Source of the DNA: Acidimicrobiaceae bacterium
Lineage (GTDB): Bacteria; Actinomycetota; Acidimicrobiia; Acidimicrobiales; Palsa-688
Reading direction: 5' to 3'
Assembly (NCBI GenBank): GCA_030838025.1
Contig: JAUTXM010000214.1
Location: 1 to 15,421 of the forward strand
Length of the DNA stretch: 15,421 nt
The translations under genes were made by a program, and so were the position numbers. This document shows, one piece after another, positions 6,956 through 14,511 of the stretch (the first letter of the stretch is position 1; the number at the start of each line of letters is the position of its first letter). The notes beneath the pieces were generated by a model that saw nothing but the letters and a program-made list of their open reading frames with translations, searched no databases and was not told the DNA's origin.

Positions 6956-8071
6956 TCAGTAGTTTCGCCCGGCGACGAATCGGGCCAGCCCGATCAGCGC
7001 GTGGCGGGCTTCGTCGGTGAGCGGCAGCTGCTCGGCCGAGGCGGCCCCGATGGATTCGTCGACCAGTTCCTCGATGGTTGCTTCGACGTCGCCGCGGGCC
7101 CCCGTGTCTTGGAACACCTGCTGGATGGCCGCCACTTCGTCCTCCGACAGGTCCTCGGCGCCGAAGCGGCTGGCCAGCAGCGCTGCGGACTCGCCCGTCG
7201 CCCGCTGCCGGGCCAGGGCGTACAGCAAGGTCGGCTTGCCCTCACGCAGATCGTCGGCCACGGCCTTGCCGGTCACGTCGGGGTCGCCGAAGGTGCCCAG
7301 GATGTCGTCACGCAGCTGGAACGCTTCCCCGAGGGGAAGCCCGTAGGCGCTGAGTGGGGGTGCCAGCTGGGCCAGCCGCGTCGGCGCCCCCAGTGCCACA
7401 CCGAGGTGGAGGGGGCGCTCGATGGTGTATTTGGCGGACTTGAAGCGACAGATGCGCCGGGCCAGTTCTGGGGTGGCGTTGCCCCGGGCGGTGCCGAGGA
7501 GGTCCAGGTATTGGCCAACATTGACCTCCAACCGGAGTTGGTCGAACACTTCGAGGGCCTCTCGCGGCGCCCCCTGCAGCAGCATGTCGCTGTAGACAAA
7601 GGCCAGGTCGCCCATCAAGATGGCGACGCCCTCGCCGAAGCGGCGGGACTCACCGCGCCAGGCGGCTCGCTCGTGGCGCGCCGCGAACTCGGTGTGGATG
7701 GTCTCTTGGCCGTGTCGCCGGGCCGAGGCGTCCATGATGTCGTCGTGGATGACCGCGAAGGTGTGAAGCAGCTCGAGGGCGGCGCCCGCGTCGATCACCC
7801 GGGGGGCGTCGCGGTCGCCGCCCACGCCGACGAAGGCCCAGTGGCAGAAGACCGGGCGCAGCCGCTTGCCACCGGCGAGCAGCAGCCGGTGGAGCGATTC
7901 GAGGGGCGGGACCAGGTCGGGGTCGATGGCCGACCACCGCTCGAGGTCGGTGGCCAAGAGAGTGGACATCCGGGCGTCGACTCGACTTCGGATCTCGGCC
8001 ATGAAGGCGGGGGCGACGATGCCGGAGCTCACAGACACAGCGGTGGCAGCGTAAGGGACTTGCGGCCCCAT
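6956..8071 (-). CDS. Polyprenyl diphosphate synthase (short-chain, probably GGPP-type)
   Basis: A 371-residue trans-isoprenyl diphosphate synthase that elongates allylic diphosphates with IPP. Motifs are GGKRLRP (67-73), the first aspartate-rich motif DDIMD (110-114) with RR at 118-119, KSAKYT (211-216), and the second region FQLRDDILGTFGD (251-263) with GK near 268-269, then DDLREGKPTLL. Phe105 stands five residues before the first Asp, a position where an aromatic residue limits chain length in type I GGPP synthases, so a C15-C20 product is likely; this is inference. ATG 8071 has GGTGG upstream; a shorter start at Met24 is possible. The gene follows the PAP2-type gene by 42 bp and precedes the DsbA-fold gene by about 21 bp. 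It could supply carotenoid, quinone or prenyl-lipid side chains. Confidence 0.93.
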   Translation of the reverse strand: MGPQVPYAATAVSVSSGIVAPAFMAEIRSRVDARMSTLLATDLERWSAIDPDLVPPLESLHRLLLAGGKRLRPVFCHWAFVGVGGDRDAPRVIDAGAALELLHTFAVIHDDIMDASARRHGQETIHTEFAARHERAAWRGESRRFGEGVAILMGDLAFVYSDMLLQGAPREALEVFDQLRLEVNVGQYLDLLGTARGNATPELARRICRFKSAKYTIERPLHLGVALGAPTRLAQLAPPLSAYGLPLGEAFQLRDDILGTFGDPDVTGKAVADDLREGKPTLLYALARQRATGESAALLASRFGAEDLSEDEVAAIQQVFQDTGARGDVEATIEELVDESIGAASAEQLPLTDEARHALIGLARFVAGRNY

Positions 8072-8113
8072 ACGGGACCACCATCAGACTTGCGCCGTCA
8101 CCGGTCGAGCGCG

Positions 8114-8953
8114 TCAAGGTTGGCGGGATCGCACCGGCTTTGGGGTCGGGTGAGATCCGCTGGAGACGCCTTGACGAGCCTGTTCGGGTTCGCGCCGGCG
8201 GCGATCGGTGGCTCGGGCGATGAGACGGGCGCCTCCGTAGCCCGCGGCCAACGTGAGCGCCCCACCGACGGCATCGAAGATGTAGTGGTTGCCCGTGACC
8301 ACGATGCACAGCAGCGTGACCGCGGGGTAGCACCACACCAGGACCTTGGTGGCCCGGTGGCGCATGGCCGGGGCCAGCACCCCCGCCGACCACACGGCCC
8401 AGGCGAAGTGGAGGCTCGGCATGGCGGCGTACTGGTTGGACACCTTGCTCATGGGTCCCGAGTCGAATGACCACAACCCCCCGACGCTTCGCAGGGTGTC
8501 GACAATGTGGAAGCTCGACGGAAGCAACCGAGGTGGCATCAGGGGGAACAGCGCGAAGCCGACGAGCGCCAACCCGGTCGTGATTGCCAGCGTGTTGCGC
8601 CACAGCGGGTACCGCCAGGGCTGGCGTCGGAACAGGTACACCAGGGCGACCAGCGTGATGACGAAGTGGGCCGTCCCGTAGAAGTCGTCCAGGGTGCGGA
8701 CCAGCAGGTGGAAGTGCAGGAACCACGATTGGATCCGATGCTCCTGGAACAGGCCGAAGAACCGCTCGAGGCTGATGATCCTCCTGGCATTGGTGAAGGC
8801 CTGGGCGCGCGACACCGGCCGGTTGCCCCGCAAGTCGCGCACTGCGGTGTAGGCGGCATAGAAGGCGAGGATGTACAGCACCTCCCGCCACCACCGCAGC
8901 CTGGGTTTGGGGTGGGACGCGGCCGGTGGCGGCTCCAGGGTGCTCGCGGCCAC
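8114..8953 (-). CDS. PAP2-superfamily membrane phosphatase / phosphotransferase (PAP2_3, Aur1-like)
   Basis: A 279-residue multi-pass membrane protein with about six hydrophobic segments (around 25-38, 76-85, 93-108, 120-137, 183-197, 202-220). Acid-phosphatase signatures typical of the PAP2_3/inositolphosphotransferase-like group are visible: MPSLHFAWA with H182, and GNHYIFDAVGG with H223 and D227, following an SFHIVDTLR segment. Relatives dephosphorylate or transfer head groups on lipid diphosphates or phospholipids at the outer membrane face. GTG 8953 is chosen because it lies 2 nt after the upstream stop codon and gives a natural N-terminus; the longer reading frame back to 9229 would only be antisense-like sequence inside the upstream gene. 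The C-terminal 30 residues are basic and disordered. Its place next to a prenyl synthase suggests a prenyl-phosphate substrate, which is inference. Confidence 0.87.
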   Translation of the reverse strand: MAASTLEPPPAASHPKPRLRWWREVLYILAFYAAYTAVRDLRGNRPVSRAQAFTNARRIISLERFFGLFQEHRIQSWFLHFHLLVRTLDDFYGTAHFVITLVALVYLFRRQPWRYPLWRNTLAITTGLALVGFALFPLMPPRLLPSSFHIVDTLRSVGGLWSFDSGPMSKVSNQYAAMPSLHFAWAVWSAGVLAPAMRHRATKVLVWCYPAVTLLCIVVTGNHYIFDAVGGALTLAAGYGGARLIARATDRRRREPEQARQGVSSGSHPTPKPVRSRQP

Positions 8954-8955
8954 GC

Positions 8956-9954
8956 TCAGCCAGTGATGGCAGGGGCGGCGGTCGCCACGGTCACGGCTCC
9001 GACGGACGGTCGCCGCCCAATGGCAAAAGCGGGAGCACCGAGCAGGCTCACGGTGAGATTGATGCCGTAGACCATGAGTCCCAGGGCGATGGCATGGCTC
9101 TGGTTGACGCCGAGGGGTGCCAGAAACAGGACCAACGCCCCTTCGCGTAGCCCCAGGCCGCCGATGGTGGGAAATGGCAGGACCTGGACGATGGCGACGA
9201 CCGGCATGAACGCCATGAACGCCGTCCATCCCACCGACAGTCCCAGGGCGTGTCCGGCCGCGAAGGCGGCCGCCACGACCGCCAGCTGGTAGGCGAGCCC
9301 AGCGGCCAGCACCTGGGCCGCCACCTTGGGCCGGTGCCGGAACCGGTCGAGGCCGAGGTAGATGGCGCCCGTGAACCGTTTCCAGCCGGTGTGGCTGGCC
9401 AGACGGCCACCCAGGCTGGGGTGTCCGGCCGCCATCAGCACCGCCAAGAGGAGGAACAGGGTCACTACCGAGACGATGATCGCCACATGGATCGACCGGT
9501 CACCCCCCGGGAGATGCAGCAGGGTGGGGTTGATGGCGAGTGCCGCCAGGGTCAGCAGGGGCAGGACGGCCCAGCCGCTCAGGCGCTCCAGCACCACCGA
9601 GGCGAACGTGCGAGGGGCCTCCCCGGTGTCGGAGGAGATGCGGCTCACCCGCAGGGCGTCGCCGGCAATCGTGCTGGGCAGGAAATTGCTGATGAACAGC
9701 CCGGCCAGGTAGGTCGACAGCAACCGGGGCATGCGAGAGCGGAGGTCGAGGGCGGCCAGGACGCGTTGCCACCGCAGCGACGCCAGCGCGATGCCGGCCA
9801 GCGTGACGAGCATCGCCAACAGCAGCCAGCCCACATGGGTCGGATCCCAGTCCGGCAGGATCGTGTCAAGATCGACGCGACTGACGAGGGCCACGAGCAT
9901 CACGATCGTGGCCAGGACCCGGAGAATGGACCAAACCCGGCGATGCCCTTGCAT
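8956..9954 (-). CDS. Lysylphosphatidylglycerol synthase-type transmembrane (flippase-like) protein
   Basis: A 332-residue integral membrane protein with about eight helices, belonging to the LPG_synthase_TM (UPF0104/AglD-like) family. Typical signatures are the GDALRVSRI segment near 98-106, VVLERLSGWAVLPL, and PFPTIGGLGLREGALV near 265-280. It contains only the membrane part, not the aminoacyl-transfer domain of MprF, so it is not expected to make lysyl-PG. Standalone members are thought to move or modify lipids, including polyprenyl-linked sugars. ATG 9954 has a very good AAGGAGG Shine-Dalgarno 3-4 nt upstream. It is the first gene of the six-gene minus-strand operon, and its stop is 2 nt from the PAP2-type gene start. 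The exact substrate is unknown. Confidence 0.9.
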   Translation of the reverse strand: MQGHRRVWSILRVLATIVMLVALVSRVDLDTILPDWDPTHVGWLLLAMLVTLAGIALASLRWQRVLAALDLRSRMPRLLSTYLAGLFISNFLPSTIAGDALRVSRISSDTGEAPRTFASVVLERLSGWAVLPLLTLAALAINPTLLHLPGGDRSIHVAIIVSVVTLFLLLAVLMAAGHPSLGGRLASHTGWKRFTGAIYLGLDRFRHRPKVAAQVLAAGLAYQLAVVAAAFAAGHALGLSVGWTAFMAFMPVVAIVQVLPFPTIGGLGLREGALVLFLAPLGVNQSHAIALGLMVYGINLTVSLLGAPAFAIGRRPSVGAVTVATAAPAITG

Positions 9955-9977
9955 CTGCCTCCTTCGGCCGATCTGCC

Positions 9978-9984
9978 TAGGTTA
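9978..9984. promoter_or_regulatory. Putative symmetric bidirectional -10 (TAGGTTA)
   Basis: Read on the plus strand, TAGGTT ends 9 nt before GTG 9993. Read on the minus strand, the same bases give TAACCT, which ends about 24 nt before ATG 9954, leaving room for its Shine-Dalgarno. The two divergent starts are only 38 bp apart. No clear -35 is visible for either direction. Confidence 0.35.
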
Positions 9985-9992
9985 GTGGCACT

Positions 9993-10745
9993 GTGCGTTC
10001 TACGGCCGTTCGTTTATCCGTAAGACGGTTCTTTCTCATCGGCATGTTGACAGCCGCCCTGTTGGGGTTTGCGAGTTGCGGGGGGGACAAGACCGGGGGA
10101 CCGGTCGGCGCGCCCGAGGACGTGGTTGGGCGGGCGCCCGACGCCACGTTGGCGGCCAAGACGGCGGAGATCTTCATCACCGCCCCCAAGGCCAACGCCC
10201 GCGGCGTCATCGACCTTGCGGGGCGCGACGGCCGGTTGGCGGTCCTGGCCCCCGGACATCCCGTGGCCGCCGACCTCATCATCGTGGATGGCGCGGGCTA
10301 CGTAAAAGCCGCATCGGACCCCTCGTACTCGTCACTCGCGGCATCGCTGCCGCAAGTCCTTCCCGGCGGTGACCCGTGGGCGGCCATCGATCTCGTGCGC
10401 GGTACGGTCCACATCCTCTCCAACGGGGGCGGCGCCATCGAGGGGGCATCGACGATCGGGTACACCATCACCGTGGATCCGCAGCAGGCGATCGACACCA
10501 CTCCCGCCTCCCGGCAGGCAGCGGTGCGGTCGGCGCTCGGAGGTCGGACCGCGTTGTTCACGATGGAGGTGTGGATCGACAGCCTGCTGCACCTCCGACG
10601 TATCGAGGTCCCGGCCGACTTCAGCTTCAAATCCACCACGCCACCAACCCGGGTCGACGGTGCCACCATCGCCACCGACATCGATTTCGTTACCTTCGGT
10701 GTGCCCGCGCCTGCGGTCTCGCCGCCAGCAAACCTGAATCCGTAG
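9993..10745 (+). CDS. LppX/LprAFG-type lipoprotein
   Basis: A 250-residue exported lipoprotein. The signal has a basic n-region (MRSTAVRLSVRRF), a hydrophobic core and a lipobox LGFASC with the acylated Cys at 29. The mature part resembles the LppX/LprG/LprA/LprF fold: an ANARGVIDLAGRDG strand, LIIVDGAGYVKA, a repeated strand at TIGYTITVDPQQA, and LFTMEVWIDSLLHLRRIEVPADF near the end, as in relatives that bind and carry lipids across the cell envelope. Family assignment is moderate because similarity is in pattern rather than sharp motifs. GTG 9993 is the only standard start that gives a positive n-region; no Shine-Dalgarno is present. The hydrolase gene follows 24 bp later and is probably co-transcribed. 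It is divergent from a lipid-handling operon, which fits an envelope lipid role. Confidence 0.78.
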   Translation: MRSTAVRLSVRRFFLIGMLTAALLGFASCGGDKTGGPVGAPEDVVGRAPDATLAAKTAEIFITAPKANARGVIDLAGRDGRLAVLAPGHPVAADLIIVDGAGYVKAASDPSYSSLAASLPQVLPGGDPWAAIDLVRGTVHILSNGGGAIEGASTIGYTITVDPQQAIDTTPASRQAAVRSALGGRTALFTMEVWIDSLLHLRRIEVPADFSFKSTTPPTRVDGATIATDIDFVTFGVPAPAVSPPANLNP

Positions 10746-10769
10746 ATCGTCCTGACAGGAGGAGCACCC

Positions 10770-11612
10770 GTGGAAACTCGGCAACTCGATGTTGGAGGCC
10801 TGCAACTGGCCGCCGCCGAGGCGGGTGCCGGCGCGCCCAACCACCTCCTGGTGCTGCACGGCTTCGGCGGGGCCAAGGAGGACTTCAGCGAGTGGTTGGA
10901 CCCCTTTGCCGCGGCCGGCTGGCACGCCGTGGCCTTCGACCAAAGGGGGCACGGGAAGAGCGCCCACCCGAGGGGTGAGGAGCAGTATTCCCTTCAGCTG
11001 CTCACCGACGACGTGCGGGCCGTCGCCGACCAGCTCGGGTGGGACCGCTTCGTGTTGTTGGGCCACTCGATGGGCGGCATGGTGGCCCAACTGTTCGCCA
11101 TCGAGTCACCGGAGCGCCTGGCGGGCCTGATCTTGATGGGCACCAGTCACAAGCGGCCTGACGGCATCGATGCCGAGTTGGTGAGTCTCGGACGGGAAGT
11201 GGTCCGGGCGGGGGGCACCGAAGCGCTCCTCAAGGCGCAGAAGGATTTCGGCCCGGGACCACTCGACACGCAGGCGCACCGGCGGCTGATCGCCGCCCGT
11301 CCGGACTACGAGGAGTTCTGCGACAGCAAGACCCTGGCGGCCTCGGATGACATGTGGGTTGCTTTGTCGGCCGAGATCCTGAGCCAACCCGATCGGCTTC
11401 AGGCGCTGGAAAAGCTGTCGGTGCCCGCCCTCGTGATCGTCGGGGCATTCGACGAGACCTTCCTGCAGCAATGCGGTGAGCTGGCGGGCGCCATCCCCGA
11501 TGCCGACTTCGCGGTGATCAGCCTGGCGGGGCACTGTCCCCAGTTTGAGCGGCCCGAGGATTGGTGGGCGGTCGTGTCGGAGTTCCTCCGTGGCCTGCAA
11601 CAGGATCTGTAA
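10770..11612 (+). CDS. Alpha/beta hydrolase
   Basis: A 280-residue alpha/beta-hydrolase-fold enzyme with a complete catalytic triad: nucleophile S100 in the elbow GHSMGG (98-103), D228 in VGAFDETF, and H255 in LAGHCPQFERPE. The oxyanion HG motif is LHGFGG (29-34), and FDQRGHGKS (57-64) is the usual strand-4 loop. Length and order are typical of esterase, lactonase or C-C bond hydrolase members; the substrate cannot be told. GTG 10770 is supported by a strong AGGAGGAG Shine-Dalgarno (10757-10764) with 5 nt spacing. It lies 24 bp after the lipoprotein gene, so the two are probably one transcription unit. The stop region is duplicated in tandem (11597-11632), giving a second in-frame stop seven codons later. 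Confidence 0.92.
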   Translation: METRQLDVGGLQLAAAEAGAGAPNHLLVLHGFGGAKEDFSEWLDPFAAAGWHAVAFDQRGHGKSAHPRGEEQYSLQLLTDDVRAVADQLGWDRFVLLGHSMGGMVAQLFAIESPERLAGLILMGTSHKRPDGIDAELVSLGREVVRAGGTEALLKAQKDFGPGPLDTQAHRRLIAARPDYEEFCDSKTLAASDDMWVALSAEILSQPDRLQALEKLSVPALVIVGAFDETFLQQCGELAGAIPDADFAVISLAGHCPQFERPEDWWAVVSEFLRGLQQDL

Positions 11613-11632
11613 GGGCGGCAACAGGGGCTGTA
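11597..11632 (+). repeat. 21-bp-period direct repeat across the hydrolase stop codon
   Basis: GCAACAGGATCTGTA (11597-11611) is repeated as GCAACAGGGGCTGTA (11618-11632), 21 bp apart with two differences. The period keeps the reading frame, so the C-terminal QQDL-stop is followed by QQGL-stop. Confidence 0.65.
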
Positions 11633-11648
11633 GCACCTGACGCCTTGT

Positions 11649-11654
11649 TACCCT
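11649..11654 (+). promoter_or_regulatory. Putative -10 box (TACCCT) for tldD
   Basis: TACCCT lies in the 87-bp gap before tldD and is identical to the box before msrA. Transcription would begin near 11661 and give a short leader containing the AAGGGAG Shine-Dalgarno used for GTG 11700. Confidence 0.3.
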
Positions 11655-11699
11655 CGGCCGACGGCGTTGCGGATGCGGCGGCTGGCCGAAGGGAGTCTG

Positions 11700-13091
11700 G
11701 TGATCGACGAGGCGGTATTGCAACGGGTGTTGGCCGATGCCCTGCGCACCGGGGGCGATTTCGCCGAGATTTTTGCCGAGGATCGTCGCAACTCGCTGGC
11801 CCGGCTGGATGACGGGCGGATCGAGGAGCTGATGTCCGGTCGCGAGCGCGGCGCCGGCATCCGGGTCGTGGTGGGCGAGACGACGGGGTTCGCGCACACC
11901 GCCGACGTGTCGGAGCCGGGCCTTCGGGGCGCCGCCGAGGCGGCGGCGGCCGCGGCACGCGGCGGCGGTGGGGGCGTGCGGACCGTCGCCTTGTCGCGGG
12001 TGACGGCGGCGGCGCCCAATGCCGTCACGGTGCTGCCCGAATCGGTGCCCAAGGCCAGCAAAGTGGAACTGCTGCGCCGGGCCGACGAGGTGGCCCGCTC
12101 GGCGGGCGGAGCCATCCGCCAGGTCAGTGCGGTCTATGCCGACGGGCGCCGCCAGATCCTGGTGGCCAACAGCGATGGTGTGCTGGCCAGCGACGACCAG
12201 GTCAAGACCCGGTTCTCGATCAGCTGCGTGGCAGTAGGCGACGGCGGGATGCAGACCGGTCGGGAGTCGGTCGGCGCCACCGTCGGCTGGGAGCTGTTCG
12301 ACCGCTACGACGTCGAGGAACTGGCCCGGCTGGCGGCCGCCCGGGCGCTGCGAAAGCTGTCGGCGCGCCCGGCGCCGAGCGGCGCCGTCCCGGTGGTCAT
12401 CAAGAGCGGCGGGGGCGGGGTGCTGTTCCACGAGGCGTGTGGGCACGGCCTGGAGGCCGACCTGGTGGGCCGGGACGCGTCGGTCTTCCGGGGCCGGCGA
12501 GGCGAGGAGGTGGCCAGTCCCTTGGTGACCCTGGTCGACGACGGGACGATGGGCCCCGAGTGGGGGGCGATCGGCATCGACGACGAGGGGCACCGGGCCG
12601 GGCGCAACGTGCTCATCCAAGATGGGGTGTTGACGGAGTACATGTGGGACTGGTTGCGGGCCCGTAAGGAGGGTCGTGACAGCACCGGCAACGGGCGGCG
12701 CCAGAGCTACCAGCATCTGCCCATGGTCCGCATGACCAACACCTATGTGCTGGCCGGGACCGAGGACCCCGACGAGATCGTCCGCCAGACCCCCCACGGC
12801 GTCTACGTGGCGCAGCTGGGCGGTGGCCAGGTCAACACCGCGACCGGCGACTTCGTCTTCGGCATGACCGAGGCCTACCTGATCACCGACGGCCACATCA
12901 CCGAGCCGCTGCGCGACGCCAACCTCATCGGCAGCGGTCCCGAGGTGTTGCGCAACATCGACGTGGTGGGCAACGACTTCAACATGGGTTCGCCCGGTAC
13001 CTGCGGCAAGGACGGCCAAGGGGTGCCCGTCGGCGACGGGCAGCCGACATTGCGGGTCCGGTCGCTCACCGTCGGGGGAACCGCGGCGTGA
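11700..13091 (+). CDS. tldD: TldD metalloprotease (TldD/PmbA family)
   Basis: A 463-residue zinc metalloprotease subunit. TldD pairs with TldE/PmbA and degrades unfolded peptides or trims modified-peptide precursors such as microcin B17 in E. coli. The active-site motif HEACGHGLE (244-252) supplies H244, E245 and H249, and C435 in GTCGKDGQGVPVG is in the position of the third zinc ligand. N-terminal family features such as FAEIFAEDRRNSLARLDDGRIEE and GIRVVVGETTGFAHT are present. GTG 11700 is chosen: it has AAGGGAG 4-5 nt upstream and starts at IDEAVLQRVL as in actinobacterial relatives; TTG 11667 and ATG 11673 would only add a few residues. The stop overlaps the start of tldE by 4 bp (GTGA), so the two subunits are translated together. 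Confidence 0.95.
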   Translation: MIDEAVLQRVLADALRTGGDFAEIFAEDRRNSLARLDDGRIEELMSGRERGAGIRVVVGETTGFAHTADVSEPGLRGAAEAAAAAARGGGGGVRTVALSRVTAAAPNAVTVLPESVPKASKVELLRRADEVARSAGGAIRQVSAVYADGRRQILVANSDGVLASDDQVKTRFSISCVAVGDGGMQTGRESVGATVGWELFDRYDVEELARLAAARALRKLSARPAPSGAVPVVIKSGGGGVLFHEACGHGLEADLVGRDASVFRGRRGEEVASPLVTLVDDGTMGPEWGAIGIDDEGHRAGRNVLIQDGVLTEYMWDWLRARKEGRDSTGNGRRQSYQHLPMVRMTNTYVLAGTEDPDEIVRQTPHGVYVAQLGGGQVNTATGDFVFGMTEAYLITDGHITEPLRDANLIGSGPEVLRNIDVVGNDFNMGSPGTCGKDGQGVPVGDGQPTLRVRSLTVGGTAA

Positions 13092-14431
13092 CCGAACTGG
13101 TCGACATCGCCACCCGGGTGGCCGGATGGGCACGCGACGGCGAACAGGTCGAGGCGTACGTCGCTCGGGGCAAGTCGACCGAGGTCAAGGTGTTCGAGGG
13201 CGACGTGGAGTCGCTTTCGGCCGCCGAGTCGGCGGGAGTCGGCATCCGGGTGGTGACCGGGTCCCGTCAGGGCTTCGCCTATGCCGGGTCGCTGGATGCC
13301 GACGTGGTGGCCGAGACGCTCGCCGAGGCACGGGACAACGCCGGCTTTGCCACACCTGACGAGCACCTGGGCTTGGCCGCGCCGGACGGCGTGCCACCGG
13401 CAGAACTCGATCTTTGGCGCGAGGAGCTGGCCCTTTTTCCCACTGATCAGAAGGTCGAGGCGGCCTTGGAGTTGGAGCGCCTGGTGCGCGCCGGCGATCC
13501 ACGTATCCGCCAGGTGGAGTCGGCCTACTGGGGCGACTCGGCCAGCGAGTCGGCCGTCGCCACCAGCACGGGGATCGTCGGGTCGTCCAGGCGGACCACC
13601 TGCTACGTCTCGGCCTACGCCATCGCGGGCGAGGGCGCCGACACCCAGACCGGTGGCGGGTACTCCGTCGGCCGGGCCCCGTCGGACGTGTCGCTCGGCG
13701 TGGCGGCGCACGACGCCGTCGACCGGGCCACCCGCTTGCTCGGCGCCCGCAAGCCGGCGTCGGGGCGGGTGACGGTGGTGCTCGAACCGCGCATCACGGC
13801 CACGTTGCTGGCGATCCTGGCCGGGACGCTCGACGGGGAGTCGGTGCTGAAGGGGCGGTCACTGTTCGCCCAACGGGTGGGCGAGGCGGTGTCGGTCCCG
13901 GACCTGGTCCTCGTCGACGACCCCACCGACCCTGAGGCGTACGGCGCGGCCCGGATCGACGCCGAGGGCCTCGCCTGCCGGCGCAACGTGCTCGTCGACG
14001 GTGGCGTGCTCCAGGGCTTCCTGTACAACACCTACGCCGGGCGCCGGGCCGGGCGCGCCTCGACGGGCTCGGCGGTCCGGGCCGGGTTCAAGAGCGGGCC
14101 GGGCGTGGGCGCCCGAGCGGTGGCGGTGCAGCCGGGCCCGGCGTCGCCCGCAGAGATTCTGGCCTCGGTGGGCGACGGGTTGCTGGTCCAGTCGGTCTCG
14201 GGGGTTCATTCGGGTGTCAATCCCGTCAGCGGCGACTTTTCGGTGGGTGCCGAGGGAATGCTGTTCCGGGGAGGCGAGTTGGCCGAGCCCGTTCGGGAAT
14301 TCACCATCGCCTCCACCATCCAACGGATGCTGCTCGATATCGTCGCGATCGGCAATGACCTCGAGCGCCTGCCGTCATCGGCGGCCGGACTGACCTTGGC
14401 GATCGCCGATGTCAGTATGAGCGGCGTCTAG
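13088..14431 (+). CDS. pmbA: TldE/PmbA, non-catalytic partner of TldD
   Basis: A 447-residue member of the same fold as TldD, without an HExxxH motif, as expected for the TldE/PmbA subunit that forms the heterodimer and shapes the tunnel to the TldD active site. Recognisable segments are EAYVARGKSTEVKVFEGDVE, GIRVVTGSRQGFAYAG, the middle strand VTVVLEPRITATLLAILAG, RRNVLVDGGVLQGFLYNTY, and the C-terminal GVNPVSGDFSVGAEG and FTIASTIQRMLLDIVAIGNDLE. GTG 13088 overlaps the tldD stop by GTGA, giving translational coupling; a weak GGGGGA lies upstream. Length is normal for the family. The pair is separated from the preceding hydrolase by 87 bp. I see no ribosomal peptide precursor nearby, so a general housekeeping role is more likely than toxin maturation. 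Confidence 0.94.
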   Translation: MTELVDIATRVAGWARDGEQVEAYVARGKSTEVKVFEGDVESLSAAESAGVGIRVVTGSRQGFAYAGSLDADVVAETLAEARDNAGFATPDEHLGLAAPDGVPPAELDLWREELALFPTDQKVEAALELERLVRAGDPRIRQVESAYWGDSASESAVATSTGIVGSSRRTTCYVSAYAIAGEGADTQTGGGYSVGRAPSDVSLGVAAHDAVDRATRLLGARKPASGRVTVVLEPRITATLLAILAGTLDGESVLKGRSLFAQRVGEAVSVPDLVLVDDPTDPEAYGAARIDAEGLACRRNVLVDGGVLQGFLYNTYAGRRAGRASTGSAVRAGFKSGPGVGARAVAVQPGPASPAEILASVGDGLLVQSVSGVHSGVNPVSGDFSVGAEGMLFRGGELAEPVREFTIASTIQRMLLDIVAIGNDLERLPSSAAGLTLAIADVSMSGV

Positions 14432-14498
14432 AGGAGCGTGTCGCGGCGGCGTTTCACCGCGCGTCGCGGCGATCCCGGAAGTAGCGCTCGGATGGCCG

Positions 14499-14504
14499 TA
14501 CCCT
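14499..14504 (+). promoter_or_regulatory. Putative -10 box (TACCCT) for msrA
   Basis: TACCCT ends 7 nt before ATG 14512. The only purine run (GGGG) is 1 nt from the ATG and too close to be a Shine-Dalgarno, so a leaderless transcript is plausible. Confidence 0.4.
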
Positions 14505-14511
14505 TTGGGGT

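Noticed and set aside
6221..8470. A 749-codon open frame on the plus strand
   Set aside because: It lies antisense to the DsbA-fold, prenyl synthase and PAP2-type genes, which all carry clear motifs. Its product is low-complexity with no recognisable domain, as expected from GC-rich antisense frames.
8956..9954. Full MprF lysylphosphatidylglycerol synthase
   Set aside because: Only the membrane domain is present; the C-terminal aminoacyl-transfer domain is missing and the next gene is PAP2-type.
11106..13133. A 675-codon open frame on the minus strand
   Set aside because: It is antisense to the hydrolase end and all of tldD, whose HEACGHGLE motif and coupling to tldE are secure. The antisense product shows no family features.
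11667..14431. tldD/tldE as part of a modified-peptide (RiPP) cluster
   Set aside because: No small precursor gene, cyclodehydratase, radical SAM or transporter lies nearby in the window.
14432..14511. Terminator after tldE
   Set aside because: GC-rich short repeats are present, but I could not draw a stem longer than a few pairs with confidence.
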